Assembly: GCF_900142385.1 (NCBI RefSeq)
Contig: NZ_FRAQ01000002.1
Coordinates: 124,001-188,000 of the forward strand
DNA length: 64,000 nucleotides
Direction: 5' to 3'
DNA from: Marinobacter antarcticus
Lineage (GTDB): Bacteria; Pseudomonadota; Gammaproteobacteria; Pseudomonadales; Oleiphilaceae
The notes beneath the pieces were generated by a model, which was given only the letters and a program-made list of their open reading frames with translations, did no database searches and was not told the origin of the DNA. The translations under genes and the position numbers were made by a program. Shown here piece by piece: positions 19,584 to 28,858 of the stretch; position 1 is the first letter of the stretch; the number at the start of each line of letters is the position of its first letter.

Positions 19584-20873
19584 ATGGAACACGCTGAATT
19601 CAACAAAGATTTGCTGAAGTTTCTGAACGCATCACCCACGCCCTGGCACGCCGTGGCAACCATGAAAAAGCGGCTGGATGCAGCCGGCTTCGAAGAACTG
19701 GACGAAAAAGACGACTGGTCGCTTGACCAGAATCGTAGCTACTACGTCGTCCGTAATGGTTCCTCCATCGTCGCTTTTCGCACTGGCGCTCGGGATGCCT
19801 CGGCGTCGGGCATTCGCATGGTGGGTGCTCACACCGACAGCCCCTGCCTGAAGGTAAAGCCCAACCCCGAGCTGCGCCGCAAAGGCTTTTTTCAGCTCGG
19901 TGTTGAAGTTTACGGTGGTGTTCTGATGAACCCCTGGTTCGACCGGGATCTTTCGCTGGCGGGAAGAGTGACGTTTCTCGACGGCCATGACAAGGTCACT
20001 GACACGCTGGTTGATTTCCGTAAATCTGTAGCCTTTATTCCCAGCCTGGCAATCCATCTGGACAAGGAAGCCAACAGCAGCCGAAAAGTGAATGCACAGA
20101 CAGATCTTCCGCCGGTACTGATGCAGGTTCCGGAAGACGATGCGACCAGTTTTAACGATCTTCTCAGCCAACAGATTGTCAGTGAATCCGGCATTAAAGT
20201 ACGCAAGATTCTTGGCTATGAGCTGGGCTTTTACGATGCCCAGGAAGCCGGGTATGTCGGGCTGCGTGACGAATTCATTGCGTCTGCAAGGCTGGATAAC
20301 CTGTTGAGCTGTTACATTGGGTTGCAGGCATTGCTGAATACCTCCGGCGATGAAGCTGCGCTGCTGGTGTGTAACGACCACGAGGAAGTGGGTAGCGTGT
20401 CCTCTGAAGGTGCGCAGGGGCCATTTCTTACTGCGGTTCTTGATCGCTGGTGTGGTTCCGGCAAGGCAAAAGCTATCGCCCGATCCATGATGGTCTCAGC
20501 AGACAATGCCCACGGCGTGCACCCGAACTACATGGACAAGCACGATGAAAACCACGGCCCCATCCTCAACAAGGGCCCGGTCATCAAGGTGAATCATAAC
20601 CAGCGCTATGCAACCAACAGCCGCTCAGCCGCCGTTTACCGGCATATCAGTGACGAGCTGGGGTTGCCGCATCAGACCTTTGTGGTGCGCAGTGACATGG
20701 GTTGTGGCAGCACAATAGGGCCGCTGACGGCGGCAAACCTGGGCGTAACAACGCTGGATATCGGCGTGCCACAGTTTGGTATGCACTCTATTCGTGAGCT
20801 GATCGGCACTGAGGATGGTTTTACGATGTTCCGCGTGCTGACAGAGTTCATGCAGCGTGAGCAGGTTTTCTGA
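19584..20873 (+). CDS. apeB: M18 family aspartyl aminopeptidase
   Basis: A 429-residue two-zinc metallopeptidase that cuts N-terminal residues (Asp/Glu preferred in the family) from cytoplasmic peptides. Metal and catalytic landmarks in order are GAHTDSP, SARLDNL, NDHEEVGS, DNAHGVHPNY, SDMGCGSTIGP and FGMHSIRE. Length equals the Pseudomonas homologues. I start at ATG 19584 because homologues begin near here and AGGGA lies just upstream. The ATG at 19542 would add 14 residues. Confidence 0.93.
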   Translation: MEHAEFNKDLLKFLNASPTPWHAVATMKKRLDAAGFEELDEKDDWSLDQNRSYYVVRNGSSIVAFRTGARDASASGIRMVGAHTDSPCLKVKPNPELRRKGFFQLGVEVYGGVLMNPWFDRDLSLAGRVTFLDGHDKVTDTLVDFRKSVAFIPSLAIHLDKEANSSRKVNAQTDLPPVLMQVPEDDATSFNDLLSQQIVSESGIKVRKILGYELGFYDAQEAGYVGLRDEFIASARLDNLLSCYIGLQALLNTSGDEAALLVCNDHEEVGSVSSEGAQGPFLTAVLDRWCGSGKAKAIARSMMVSADNAHGVHPNYMDKHDENHGPILNKGPVIKVNHNQRYATNSRSAAVYRHISDELGLPHQTFVVRSDMGCGSTIGPLTAANLGVTTLDIGVPQFGMHSIRELIGTEDGFTMFRVLTEFMQREQVF

Positions 20874-20885
20874 GGCGATAAACGA

Positions 20886-20921
20886 AAAATGCCGCTGCTT
20901 CAAAAGAAGTAGCGGCATTCC
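20886..20921. terminator. Bidirectional hairpin between apeB and tRNA-Asn copy 2
   Basis: AATGCCGCTGCTT pairs with AAGTAGCGGCATT around a short loop, one internal mismatch. It lies 12 bases after the apeB stop and just before the minus-strand tRNA end. Confidence 0.85.
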
Positions 20922-20929
20922 GGAATTAG

Positions 20930-21005
20930 TGGCTCCCCGAGCTGGGCTCGAACCAGCGACAAACGGATTAACAGTCCGTTGCTCTACCAACTGAGCTATC
21001 AGGGA
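20930..21005 (-). tRNA. tRNA-Asn (GTT), copy 2
   Basis: A 76-base tRNA identical to copy 1 (6948-7023) except at acceptor position 5, where C is replaced by T. This gives a G-T wobble in the stem (TCCCTGA / TCGGGGA). Anticodon GTT and 3' CCA are unchanged. The terminator beside it also mimics that of copy 1 in position, which suggests an old duplication. Confidence 0.97.
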
Positions 21006-21090
21006 ACAGCATCAAGTCGGGCGGCATAGTAAGCGCTTTGAATTACCCGGTCAACCCCGTGATATAAAAGGTCAAAATTTGTACCGTAGT

Positions 21091-22044
21091 ATGGCTCATC
21101 AATATCGTCCTCCCCCTTGGCTGCGCAGTGGTCATCTGCAGTCCGTGTGGCCATCGCTGTTTCGCAAAGTACGGATCGAAGATCCGCAACCGGAAGCGCT
21201 TCCGACAGCCGACAATGATGAGCTCCATCTGGACTGGTATCGACAGGGTAGCAATCGCCTGGCCATTGTTTCCCACGGGCTCGAAGGGCACAGCAGGCGG
21301 CCATATGTACTGGGGCTGACACGGGCATTGCTGGCAGAAGGCTGGGATGTTCTGGCCTGGAACTTCCGCTCCTGTGGCGGTGTGATGAACCACCAGCCCA
21401 GGTTTTATCACAGCGGCGCCACTGAGGATCTGCGCCAGGTGGTCGATCACGGCTTGGCACAAGACTATCAGACGGTGTTTCTTTCCGGTTTCAGTATGGG
21501 GGGCAACCTTACTCTGTTGTATCTCGGTGAGCAGGGTGAGCGCGTTGACAGCAGAATCTGCGGCGCGGTGGCCTATTCAGTGCCCTGCGACCTCGCCGGC
21601 AGCGCAGATATGCTGGCGTTGCCCAGCCGGAGAATCTATATGCAGCGGTTCTTGAAGGATCTTCGCGTAAAAATGGACGAAAAAGCGCGAAGGTTCCCCG
21701 ATCTTATCGACGTTTCGGGCTTTGATGCGATTCAGACTTTTCACGAGTTTGATGATCGCTACACAGCGCCGCTGCACGGATTCAAAGATGCCGCAGACTA
21801 TTGGGCCCAGTGCTCGGCGTTGGGCAGGCTGAAGGATATTCGGGTGCCGGCTCTGATGGTTAACGCAGCGGACGATCCGTTTTTATCCGCGAAGTGTTTC
21901 CCGGAGTCGCCTTCTTTGCTGGGTGCGCACGTGCGCCTGGACGCGCCGAAGTGGGGCGGACATGTCGGTTTTGTGGAGCATGGCCGTGACGGGTATTACT
22001 GGTCTGAGCGCCGGGCTCTCGCATTTCTGCAGGGCGTAGTGTGA
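21091..22044 (+). CDS. YheT-family alpha/beta hydrolase
   Basis: A 317-residue alpha/beta-hydrolase of the YheT type. The nucleophile elbow GFSMGGN (Ser), HGLEGHS (oxyanion strand) and the C-terminal GGHVGF (catalytic His) follow the family. FHEFDDRYTAPLHGF and NAADDPF are also typical. The natural substrate is not known for this family. ATG 21091 is chosen by homology; TTG 21079 has a better SD (AAAAGG, seven-base spacing) and would add four residues. Confidence 0.88.
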   Translation: MAHQYRPPPWLRSGHLQSVWPSLFRKVRIEDPQPEALPTADNDELHLDWYRQGSNRLAIVSHGLEGHSRRPYVLGLTRALLAEGWDVLAWNFRSCGGVMNHQPRFYHSGATEDLRQVVDHGLAQDYQTVFLSGFSMGGNLTLLYLGEQGERVDSRICGAVAYSVPCDLAGSADMLALPSRRIYMQRFLKDLRVKMDEKARRFPDLIDVSGFDAIQTFHEFDDRYTAPLHGFKDAADYWAQCSALGRLKDIRVPALMVNAADDPFLSAKCFPESPSLLGAHVRLDAPKWGGHVGFVEHGRDGYYWSERRALAFLQGVV

Positions 22045-22056
22045 TGGAATAGGGTT

Positions 22057-22686
22057 TTATTCAAGGAGCGGCTCAAGTACCGGCCATACGTTCTCAAGAA
22101 GTCTGGGCTGGGCTTCTGCAGTAGGGTGAATGCCATCACCCTGCATCAGGTTCTTCTGGTCGTAGATTCCGTCGAGAAAGAAGGGAACCAGAGCTGTGTT
22201 GTAGCTGTCTGAGAGCGCTGGAAAGATGTCCGCAAACAGCTGCGTGTAGCGTTGGCCATAGTTCGGGGGTATCTGCATACCAACCAGAATGGCGCGGGCA
22301 CCGGAACCCTGAACGTGTTCAACCATGGTGGCAAGGTTCGATCTGATCACGCCGGGGGGGAAACCGCGAAGGCCGTCGTTGCCACCCAATTCGATGATAA
22401 CCACGGAGGGATTATTCTTCTCAAGCAACTCGGGCAACCGGCGGACACCGCCGTCTGTGGTTTCGCCGCTGATACTGGCATTCACCACACTCCAGTTGTT
22501 CAGGCCGTTGCTTTGCAAGCGGTTGCTCAGCAGTTGAACCCAGGCTGTTTCCGACGGTACGCCGTAAGCGGCACTGAGGCTGTCCCCCATAACCAGAAGT
22601 GTTTGCTGGCCAGCCGAAACAGGCACGGCAATAAATGTAACCAGAAGGAGTGCGATTGATCTGACGTACAGCAATACCGTATGCAT
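22057..22686 (-). CDS. tesA: Periplasmic acyl-CoA thioesterase/lysophospholipase, SGNH family
   Basis: A 209-residue exported hydrolase. A signal peptide (about residues 1-27, hydrophobic core ending near SAG) precedes the SGNH blocks GDSLSAAYG (nucleophile), GGNDGLRG, and DGIHPTAEAQ (Asp-His). TesA cleaves acyl-CoA and lysophospholipids in the periplasm. I start at ATG 22686, which begins the signal peptide. It is divergent from the ybbA-ybbP pair with a 48-base gap, as in E. coli. Confidence 0.94.
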   Translation of the reverse strand: MHTVLLYVRSIALLLVTFIAVPVSAGQQTLLVMGDSLSAAYGVPSETAWVQLLSNRLQSNGLNNWSVVNASISGETTDGGVRRLPELLEKNNPSVVIIELGGNDGLRGFPPGVIRSNLATMVEHVQGSGARAILVGMQIPPNYGQRYTQLFADIFPALSDSYNTALVPFFLDGIYDQKNLMQGDGIHPTAEAQPRLLENVWPVLEPLLE

Positions 22687-22734
22687 AAACACTCGTATAC
22701 CTTGATAAATGAACGTGTTTTTTCCGGGAGCCCC

Positions 22735-23463
22735 GTGAGCAAGATGCAGACTATAAACCCTGATAGCCAGCGACCGATGCTGCGCGTTGAAAACCTGACC
22801 CACCGTGTAAGCCTGGAAACAGATACGCTGACGATTTTGAAGGGGGTCAGCCTTGAAATCAATCGGGGAGAATCCGTAGCCATTGTCGGCCGCTCCGGTT
22901 CCGGGAAAACCACCCTGCTGGGATTGCTAGCCGGCCTCGACACCCCAACCGAAGGAACTGTTGAACTCGACGGCTCGATAATCAGCCGGCTAAGCGAAGA
23001 TGAGCGTGCCAGATTGCGTGCTCACCGGGTCGGATTCGTATTCCAGTCATTCCAGTTATTGCCGGCGCTGACCGCCCTGGAAAACGTAATGCTGCCGCTG
23101 GAGCTTGCTGGCATGGATGCGCCGGAAAAGCGCGCCCGAGAGCTTCTTGAGCGGGTCGGGCTGGGTGAGAGACTTACCCATACGCCGCGCCAGCTGTCCG
23201 GCGGCGAGCAACAGCGGGTTGCTATTGCCCGGGCGTTTGCCTCCGCCCCGGCCATCCTGTTTGCGGACGAACCTACCGGCAATCTGGATAACCGTACCGG
23301 GCAGGAAATCTCGGATTTGCTGATGGCGCTGAACCAAGAGCAGGGCACCACGCTGGTAATGGTCACCCACGATGAACGGCTGGCGGCACGCTGCGCCCGA
23401 CAGTTCCATATTGAAGCGGGCGAGTTGAGCGAGCCGGTTGTTGAAACGGAGCTTGCTGACTGA
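22735..23463 (+). CDS. ybbA: ABC transporter ATPase, YbbA type
   Basis: A 242-residue LolD/MacB-like ATPase. Walker A GRSGSGKTT, Q-loop FQSFQLL, signature LSGGEQQRVAIARAF, Walker B ILFADEPTG and H-loop VTHD are intact. It partners the FtsX-type permease that overlaps it (TGATG). In E. coli ybbA-ybbP sit beside tesA; the export role is unproven. The start is either GTG 22735 (GGGAG four bases upstream) or ATG 22744. Confidence 0.92.
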   Translation: MSKMQTINPDSQRPMLRVENLTHRVSLETDTLTILKGVSLEINRGESVAIVGRSGSGKTTLLGLLAGLDTPTEGTVELDGSIISRLSEDERARLRAHRVGFVFQSFQLLPALTALENVMLPLELAGMDAPEKRARELLERVGLGERLTHTPRQLSGGEQQRVAIARAFASAPAILFADEPTGNLDNRTGQEISDLLMALNQEQGTTLVMVTHDERLAARCARQFHIEAGELSEPVVETELAD

Positions 23464-25949
23464 TGGCTGCTGCAAAAAAGCTGATGTCTGTGCGCCGTGA
23501 CTGGCGTGAGCGGGATGTGCGCGTGGTGCTCGCGGCACTGATCATTGCCGTTGCTACGGTCGCCACCATTGCCCTGTTTGCCAGCCAGTTACAACGCACC
23601 CTGGTCTCTTCTGCCAGCTCGTTTCTAGCTGCAGACAGGCAACTGTCGGCGGAAAACGGGCGCCCCGTGCCCGAGCCCTGGATTGCCGAAGCAATAGAGC
23701 GTGGTCTTGAAACCGGCCGCATGGTGGAGTTCTCCACTATGGTGTTTGGCAGCGATGCCTTTCAGCTTGTTTCGGTTAAGGCCGTCAGTAGCGAATACCC
23801 CTTGCGCGGTGCGCTTGAAATCCAGGGTGCTGCCGAAGGCTCCCGGGAACAGGTGCAAAATGGACCGGCGCCCGGCGAAGTCTGGATTAATCCCAGGCTG
23901 TTGCGGCTGCTCGATGTCGGTATCGGTGACACGTTGGAAGTCGGTAGCCGCAATCTGACCGTATCCGGTTTACTGCTCCGGGAGCCCGATGGCGGGTTCA
24001 GCCTCTCGGCACTTGCGCCCCGGGTGATGATGCATGTGGACGACGTAGCCTCCACCGGCGTTATCCAGGAGGGCAGCCGGGTTGAATACGTTTACCTGTT
24101 TGCGGGTAACGACGCGGCGCTTGAAAGTTACTATCAATGGCTGCAGCCGCAGCTCGGGCCCAGCCAGGCTTGGGAAGGCGTTCGCGATGGCGAGACCTTT
24201 TCACGTTCGCTGGATCGTGCTGAAAGCTTCCTGCTATTGGGAGGAAGCCTGGCGGTCTTGCTGGCGGCCGTCGCGGTGGCTGTTGCCAGCCGACAATATG
24301 CATTATCGCAGCGCGACACCGTCGCTCTGCTCAAAACTCTGGGCCTCGGCAGCTCGGGAATCGGGAGGCTTTACCTGAAACGGCTCGCGCTCTGGGGCGT
24401 GACCGGTATGGTTGGCGGCCTTTTGGTAGCCGTTCCGCTGTTCTGGTTGCTCACCCGGCTATTGAGCGAGGCGCTGGACCGGCCGGTAGAGTTTCAGCTG
24501 GATTCATCTGCGCTCACGCCGGCGCTCCTTACGGCCCTGGTTTCACTGTTTGCCTTTGCCTACCCGCCTATCCGGCGTCTCCGAAATGTACCGGCAATGC
24601 GCGTATTGCGTAGCCAGCCGGGTGAGACAGGCAGGGAAGCCCTGCCGGATATGCTGATTGCCATTGTCGCGGTGTTCGGGTTGGTTTGGCTGTACGCGGG
24701 TGAGCTGTCACTAGTCGTTTCCCTGCTGGGTGGCCTTGCTCTGATGCTGGGCGCTCTGGGTCTGTTGGGCGGGCTACTGGTAGCAACCCTCAGAAAGGTT
24801 CGTGGTGGCGGGCATGCCTGGCGCCTGGCCTTGGTCGGATTGTATCGCCATCGGCGCGCCAGTCTGTCGCAGATTGCCGTTTTCGCCATGACGCTGATGC
24901 TGGCAACAACCCTGATTCTGGTGCGCACGTCCTTGCTGGATGACTGGCAGGCGCAGCTTCCAGACGATGCACCAAATCACTTCCTGATTAACATTGCCCC
25001 GGATGCGGTGGATGAGGTTGCCGGCTTCTGGAAAGAGCGCGGCCAGCCATTGGACCAGCTTTATCCCATGGTGCGTGGTCGTCTGACGGAACTGAACGGC
25101 CAGCCGGTAAAAGAAGTGGTGAGCAAAGACCAGCGAGTCGGTGCTCTCAACCGGGAACTGAATCTGACCTGGATGGCTTCGCTTCCGGCTGACAACAACA
25201 TAGTTGACGGCAGCTGGTTCGAGGATGGTGAGAAAGAAGGCGTATCCGTGGAGGCTGAGCTGGCGGGCAAACTTGGCCTGGTACTGGGTGATGAACTGAC
25301 GTTTACCATTGGCTCCGACAAGGTCACCGAAACCGTCACCAGCATCCGCACGGTTCAGTGGGACAGCATGAAGCCTAACTTCTACATGGCCTTTCCACCG
25401 GAAGGTGGCCTTACCGGTATGCCAGCTACCTGGATAACCAGCTTTTATCTGCCAAGAGATCGTAAAAGCGCACTGAATGAGTTCTCCCGGCGTTTTCCGA
25501 CCATTTCCGTGCTGGAAATCGATAATGTTATTGAGCGTATACAGGAGATTGTCCGGCAAGTTACCCAGGCCATAGAAGCGATTCTTGTGCTTATACTGGC
25601 GGCGGCGTTGGTAGTAATGGCCGCGGTCGTCAGTGCCACACTTCAGGATCGCCAAAGGGAAGGGGCGCTTTTGCGCACACTTGGCGGTCGCCAGAGCCTG
25701 CTGGTAAGAAGCACCATGCTGGAATTTGCTCTGCTCGGTGGTTTTGCCGGGATTCTAGGGGTGGCTGCGGCCGAGGCTGCGGTGTGGGCTCTGCAGTTCC
25801 GGATGTTTGAAGGGGCGTTTAGCTGGCACTGGCAGGTAGTGCTGCCTATACCGATAATCAGTGCGGTGGTACTGGCGCTGTTCGGGCGCTGGCAACTCAG
25901 GCCTGTGCTGAGTGTCTCGCCGATGCTTCTGCTGCGGCGGCTCGAATAA
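23463..25949 (+). CDS. ybbP: FtsX-domain ABC permease, YbbP type
   Basis: An 828-residue membrane protein of the YbbP/MacB-like class. The N-terminal helix is near residues 22-42, a periplasmic MacB-like domain follows, then four-helix FtsX domains around residues 255-400 and 700-828, with further helices between (about 410-465). It forms the membrane part of the YbbA complex and probably moves a lipid or hydrophobic cargo. It starts inside the ybbA stop (TGATG), so the two are coupled. Confidence 0.92.
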   Translation: MAAAKKLMSVRRDWRERDVRVVLAALIIAVATVATIALFASQLQRTLVSSASSFLAADRQLSAENGRPVPEPWIAEAIERGLETGRMVEFSTMVFGSDAFQLVSVKAVSSEYPLRGALEIQGAAEGSREQVQNGPAPGEVWINPRLLRLLDVGIGDTLEVGSRNLTVSGLLLREPDGGFSLSALAPRVMMHVDDVASTGVIQEGSRVEYVYLFAGNDAALESYYQWLQPQLGPSQAWEGVRDGETFSRSLDRAESFLLLGGSLAVLLAAVAVAVASRQYALSQRDTVALLKTLGLGSSGIGRLYLKRLALWGVTGMVGGLLVAVPLFWLLTRLLSEALDRPVEFQLDSSALTPALLTALVSLFAFAYPPIRRLRNVPAMRVLRSQPGETGREALPDMLIAIVAVFGLVWLYAGELSLVVSLLGGLALMLGALGLLGGLLVATLRKVRGGGHAWRLALVGLYRHRRASLSQIAVFAMTLMLATTLILVRTSLLDDWQAQLPDDAPNHFLINIAPDAVDEVAGFWKERGQPLDQLYPMVRGRLTELNGQPVKEVVSKDQRVGALNRELNLTWMASLPADNNIVDGSWFEDGEKEGVSVEAELAGKLGLVLGDELTFTIGSDKVTETVTSIRTVQWDSMKPNFYMAFPPEGGLTGMPATWITSFYLPRDRKSALNEFSRRFPTISVLEIDNVIERIQEIVRQVTQAIEAILVLILAAALVVMAAVVSATLQDRQREGALLRTLGGRQSLLVRSTMLEFALLGGFAGILGVAAAEAAVWALQFRMFEGAFSWHWQVVLPIPIISAVVLALFGRWQLRPVLSVSPMLLLRRLE

Positions 25950-25954
25950 AACAG

Positions 25955-25992
25955 AACTACCGGTAAGCAGCTACGGCTGCTTACCGGTAGTT
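25955..25992. terminator. Perfect 17-bp inverted repeat between convergent genes
   Basis: AACTACCGGTAAGCAGC pairs without mismatch with GCTGCTTACCGGTAGTT around TACG. It begins six bases after the ybbP stop and overlaps the stop codon of the next, convergent gene. On the minus strand CTGTTTTA follows. Confidence 0.8.
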
Positions 25993-26763
25993 CGCGAGGA
26001 TAGCTTTCAGTTCGCCGTTCTCGCGAATACGTGCGAGTTCAGCATTGAATTTGTCGACAAAAGGCTGGCTCTCCTTGCGCAGCATTACCCGGAAGCCGTG
26101 GGAGCTTATTTCCCTGGCAGAGACCGTAAACTGATCCTGCATCCCTTCATTTTTCAGTATCCATTTGCCCACGAGGAGGTCGGCCACAGCGGCGTCGAAG
26201 CGGTCACCGTGAAGCAAAAAGTTAAACATGTCCCGGTCACGGGAAACGTCAAAACGTTTTATAGCACCGGATTCAAAGTGCGGTTTTAGTTCGGGGTACA
26301 GATAGCCCAGGTGGGCTACGACCGTTTTGGAGAAAAGGTCTTCCGGTGATTGGTATGTCTGGTCGTGGTGTTTTGGCGTAAAGAAAACTTCCTGGATATC
26401 GACAACCGGATCAGTAAACAGAAAGTTCTCTGGTTTGTGCGTCCATTCTATTGCCCTGGATGTGCCATCGATATAGCCATCCAGCAGCATCTGGTCAACG
26501 CGTTTACGGGGAATTTTCCTCGCGACAATTTTGTAACCCAGGCGCTGGGAAATCAGCGAAACCACGTCCCACATAATCCCTGAAGGCGCTTCCTGATTCA
26601 CAATCATGTAGGGCGGATAGCCATTCGGGGAAATGTTGAATTGGAATATTTTCTGATTGCTTTCGTTGGCTGCGCTTGTGCTCAGGGAAAAGGCAAGCAG
26701 AAAGGAAATACAGGTCAAATGTTTTGGGAAAGCTTTAAAACTGAGGTGTTTCCGATACTTCAT
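25981..26763 (-). CDS. Periplasmic amino-acid-type substrate-binding protein (SBP_bac_3)
   Basis: A 260-residue exported protein. A signal peptide ends near residue 33 (LSTSAA). The mature part has the bacterial family 3 solute-binding fold: an early YPPYMIVN, GIMWDVVSLISQRLGY, and the ADLLVGKWILK hinge region. No ABC permease or ATPase lies nearby, so it may act as an orphan sensor or binding protein. ATG 26763 was chosen; the TTG before it is less likely. Confidence 0.85.
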   Translation of the reverse strand: MKYRKHLSFKAFPKHLTCISFLLAFSLSTSAANESNQKIFQFNISPNGYPPYMIVNQEAPSGIMWDVVSLISQRLGYKIVARKIPRKRVDQMLLDGYIDGTSRAIEWTHKPENFLFTDPVVDIQEVFFTPKHHDQTYQSPEDLFSKTVVAHLGYLYPELKPHFESGAIKRFDVSRDRDMFNFLLHGDRFDAAVADLLVGKWILKNEGMQDQFTVSAREISSHGFRVMLRKESQPFVDKFNAELARIRENGELKAILANYR

Positions 26764-26907
26764 CAAGAGAGACTCTCTACGGGCAATCTAAGGGCAACGC
26801 TGCCCGTGAAAGAAATGACCCGGCCATATCCCTGCCAGAAACCAGCTAAGTGTTACTCGATTGCCTGGCAATTTCAATAATAAGAGAGAATTGTTTGGTT
26901 TTCAGAC

Positions 26908-26939
26908 ACAGAGCCCGGTTGCGACCGGGCCCTGTTTTT
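26908..26939 (+). terminator. Terminator-like hairpin, plus strand
   Basis: CAG-A-GCCCGGT pairs with ACCGGGC-C-CTG and is followed by five T residues on the plus strand. No plus-strand gene ends here. It may stop an unseen plus-strand transcript or serve the minus-strand Fe-ADH gene as a plain hairpin. Confidence 0.55.
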
Positions 26940-26954
26940 CAGCGTTCAGACGTT

Positions 26955-28142
26955 TCAGGCCCAGGCGCGTTGCAGCACGGCACGGGCATCCTTCAGAGTC
27001 ACCTCTTTCGGGTTGAACATGATAGAGCCATCGTCCAGCGCCATTTCTGCAATATGATCCAGCTGATCTTCGGATACCTTACCTGTTTCTTTCAGCGTAC
27101 GGGGCAGCTGGCAACGTTTGTAAAGCGCGTCCCTCAGCTTACGCAGGGCTGAAATGCTGGCTTCCGCGCGACGGCTGGCGGGCGTGGCAGCGTATATCTC
27201 CGGGCCTTCCAGATACAGCAACAGCTCACCCAATGGCTCGCGAATGGTTTCAAGGTTGTACTCAAGCACATAGGGCAGGTACAGGCTCATGCACATGCCA
27301 TGGGGCAGGTGGCAGATAGCGCCGGTAGCGTGGCCAAGGGAGTGCACCAGCCCGACCATGGAGTTGGAAAACGCAATGCCTGCCATGGTGGAAGCCTGCG
27401 CCAGCTCCAGCCTGCCGTCGCTGTCTTTCGGATTGTCCATTACTTGCAACAGCGACTGGCTGACTTTTTTGATGGCCGCAGTGGCATAGGCATCGCTCAG
27501 CGGATTCTTTGCCATGCAGGTGAAAGATTCGATGGCGTGGGTCATGGCATCCATGGCTGTTGCCGCCGTAATGTGGGGCGGCAGCGTCAGCGTCATGCGT
27601 GGGTCGATAATAGCGGCGTTAGGCAGCAGGAAAGAGGAGGTAAAGGGCAGCTTTACGCCTTTTTTCTCATCGGTTATCACTGCAACGGACGTGACTTCCG
27701 AACCGGTTCCCGCTGTGGTGGGCACCACAAAAAACGGCTTGAGCGGATGCTTGAGCACGCCAGCGCCCGTGTATTTGGCAATATCCGTACCGCCTTCCGA
27801 CACCAGAATGTTCACGGCTTTGCCGGTATCAATGGCGGAGCCACCACCAACCACAATGATGGAGTCGCACTTTTCCTTGCGGTAAATAGCGGCGACATCT
27901 CGAACCACGGTGGTTGAGGAATCCGGCGGCACATCGTCGTAAATGCTGATGATGTCCAGGCCGCTTTCTTCGCAGGCTGCGATCACAGGATCCAGCAGGC
28001 CGGCGGCGCGAACGCCCTTGTCGGTCACAATCATCGGGCGTTTGGCGCCCAGCCCGCTCAGTTCGTAAGGGATATGCTCAAGAGCAGCTTTGCCGGCAAT
28101 AACCTTTACCGGGCAGAAGAACTCATAGTAAGTGTTAGTCAT
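26955..28142 (-). CDS. Iron-containing alcohol dehydrogenase
   Basis: A 395-residue group III alcohol dehydrogenase, using NAD(P)+ and a divalent metal. Landmarks are GGGSAIDTGKA (dinucleotide loop), PTTAGTGSEVT, and metal ligands in AMDAMTHAIES (Asp, His) and VHSLGHATGAICHLPHG (two His). It probably interconverts an alcohol and an aldehyde; the substrate is unknown. Its start overlaps the stop of the upstream SCP2-like gene by one base, so the two make an operon. Confidence 0.92.
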   Translation of the reverse strand: MTNTYYEFFCPVKVIAGKAALEHIPYELSGLGAKRPMIVTDKGVRAAGLLDPVIAACEESGLDIISIYDDVPPDSSTTVVRDVAAIYRKEKCDSIIVVGGGSAIDTGKAVNILVSEGGTDIAKYTGAGVLKHPLKPFFVVPTTAGTGSEVTSVAVITDEKKGVKLPFTSSFLLPNAAIIDPRMTLTLPPHITAATAMDAMTHAIESFTCMAKNPLSDAYATAAIKKVSQSLLQVMDNPKDSDGRLELAQASTMAGIAFSNSMVGLVHSLGHATGAICHLPHGMCMSLYLPYVLEYNLETIREPLGELLLYLEGPEIYAATPASRRAEASISALRKLRDALYKRCQLPRTLKETGKVSEDQLDHIAEMALDDGSIMFNPKEVTLKDARAVLQRAWA

Positions 28143-28687
28143 CAGGCTCTCGCTGTCTGGACAAAGTGGGTGGCAACCTTCAGGTAAATCTGTGCAGCAC
28201 TGATCAGTTTTTCCGGCAGGTGAAGATTTGCCGGGTATTCTTTCACCGCACGCTTGGCAATAATCTTGGGCAGAATGAACGATTCAAGTCGGTTGAGTAC
28301 ACGGGTCATGCGAACTGCATAGCTCACATCACCGTTTACCAGCATGCGATCGTTGGCAAATGCGACCGAGGTTTTTTCCTGGAACGACATCACCAGGAAG
28401 GCGTGGGCAAGGTGTTTGAACTGGATGGACACGTCCACCGGGCGGGGGGCAGAGTCACCGTGGTAGTGGAAGCGGCCTTCACCGATATGTTCCACAACCA
28501 ACTTTGAACCATCGGGCATCACCATCATCTCAAACAGGAACCCTTTCGGCAGTGCCTGTGCTTCTCTCTGCACTTCGCTATCAACCTCGCTGACCGCCTG
28601 AAGAGCCCGCCCCATAATCTGGAACATCAGCTCGACATACAGGCGCCGTGCCTGTGAAGCCATAGGCTGGATACGTTTCGCTAACAT
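28142..28687 (-). CDS. SCP2/UbiJ-like small protein, co-transcribed with Fe-ADH
   Basis: A 181-residue soluble protein with an SCP2-like look in its middle (about residues 60-130: HYHGDSAPRPVDVSIQFK, then VSYAVRMTRVLNRLE). SCP2 folds hold hydrophobic ligands. It has no signal peptide. ATG 28687 has AGGTGAC upstream; an earlier GTG adds three codons. Sharing a coupled operon with an alcohol dehydrogenase suggests that it handles a lipid-like substrate, which is inference. Confidence 0.75.
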   Translation of the reverse strand: MLAKRIQPMASQARRLYVELMFQIMGRALQAVSEVDSEVQREAQALPKGFLFEMMVMPDGSKLVVEHIGEGRFHYHGDSAPRPVDVSIQFKHLAHAFLVMSFQEKTSVAFANDRMLVNGDVSYAVRMTRVLNRLESFILPKIIAKRAVKEYPANLHLPEKLISAAQIYLKVATHFVQTARA

Positions 28688-28802
28688 GTCCGTCACCTGA
28701 ATTTGATTATTGATAGCTGATTTTTAGAGTTATTGCTCTATAAGTCAATGTTCATAATGACGGTAAAGCTGCGCTTTAACGGCAAGTCTCTGTCTGGAAA
28801 CG

Positions 28803-28835
28803 AAAAGAGGCGGAAATCCTAAGGATTTAGGCCTC
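28803..28835 (-). terminator. Terminator of the M48 protease gene
   Basis: On the minus strand a stem GAGGC / GCCTC with AAATCC / GGATTT pairing, then TTTTCG. It lies about 25 bases past the protease stop. Confidence 0.75.
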
Positions 28836-28858
28836 TTCAGGTATGCAAATCGGCAATA

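Noticed and set aside
24774..25655. 293-residue ORF opposite ybbP
   Set aside because: Shadow of the permease gene, with biased composition and no domain signs.
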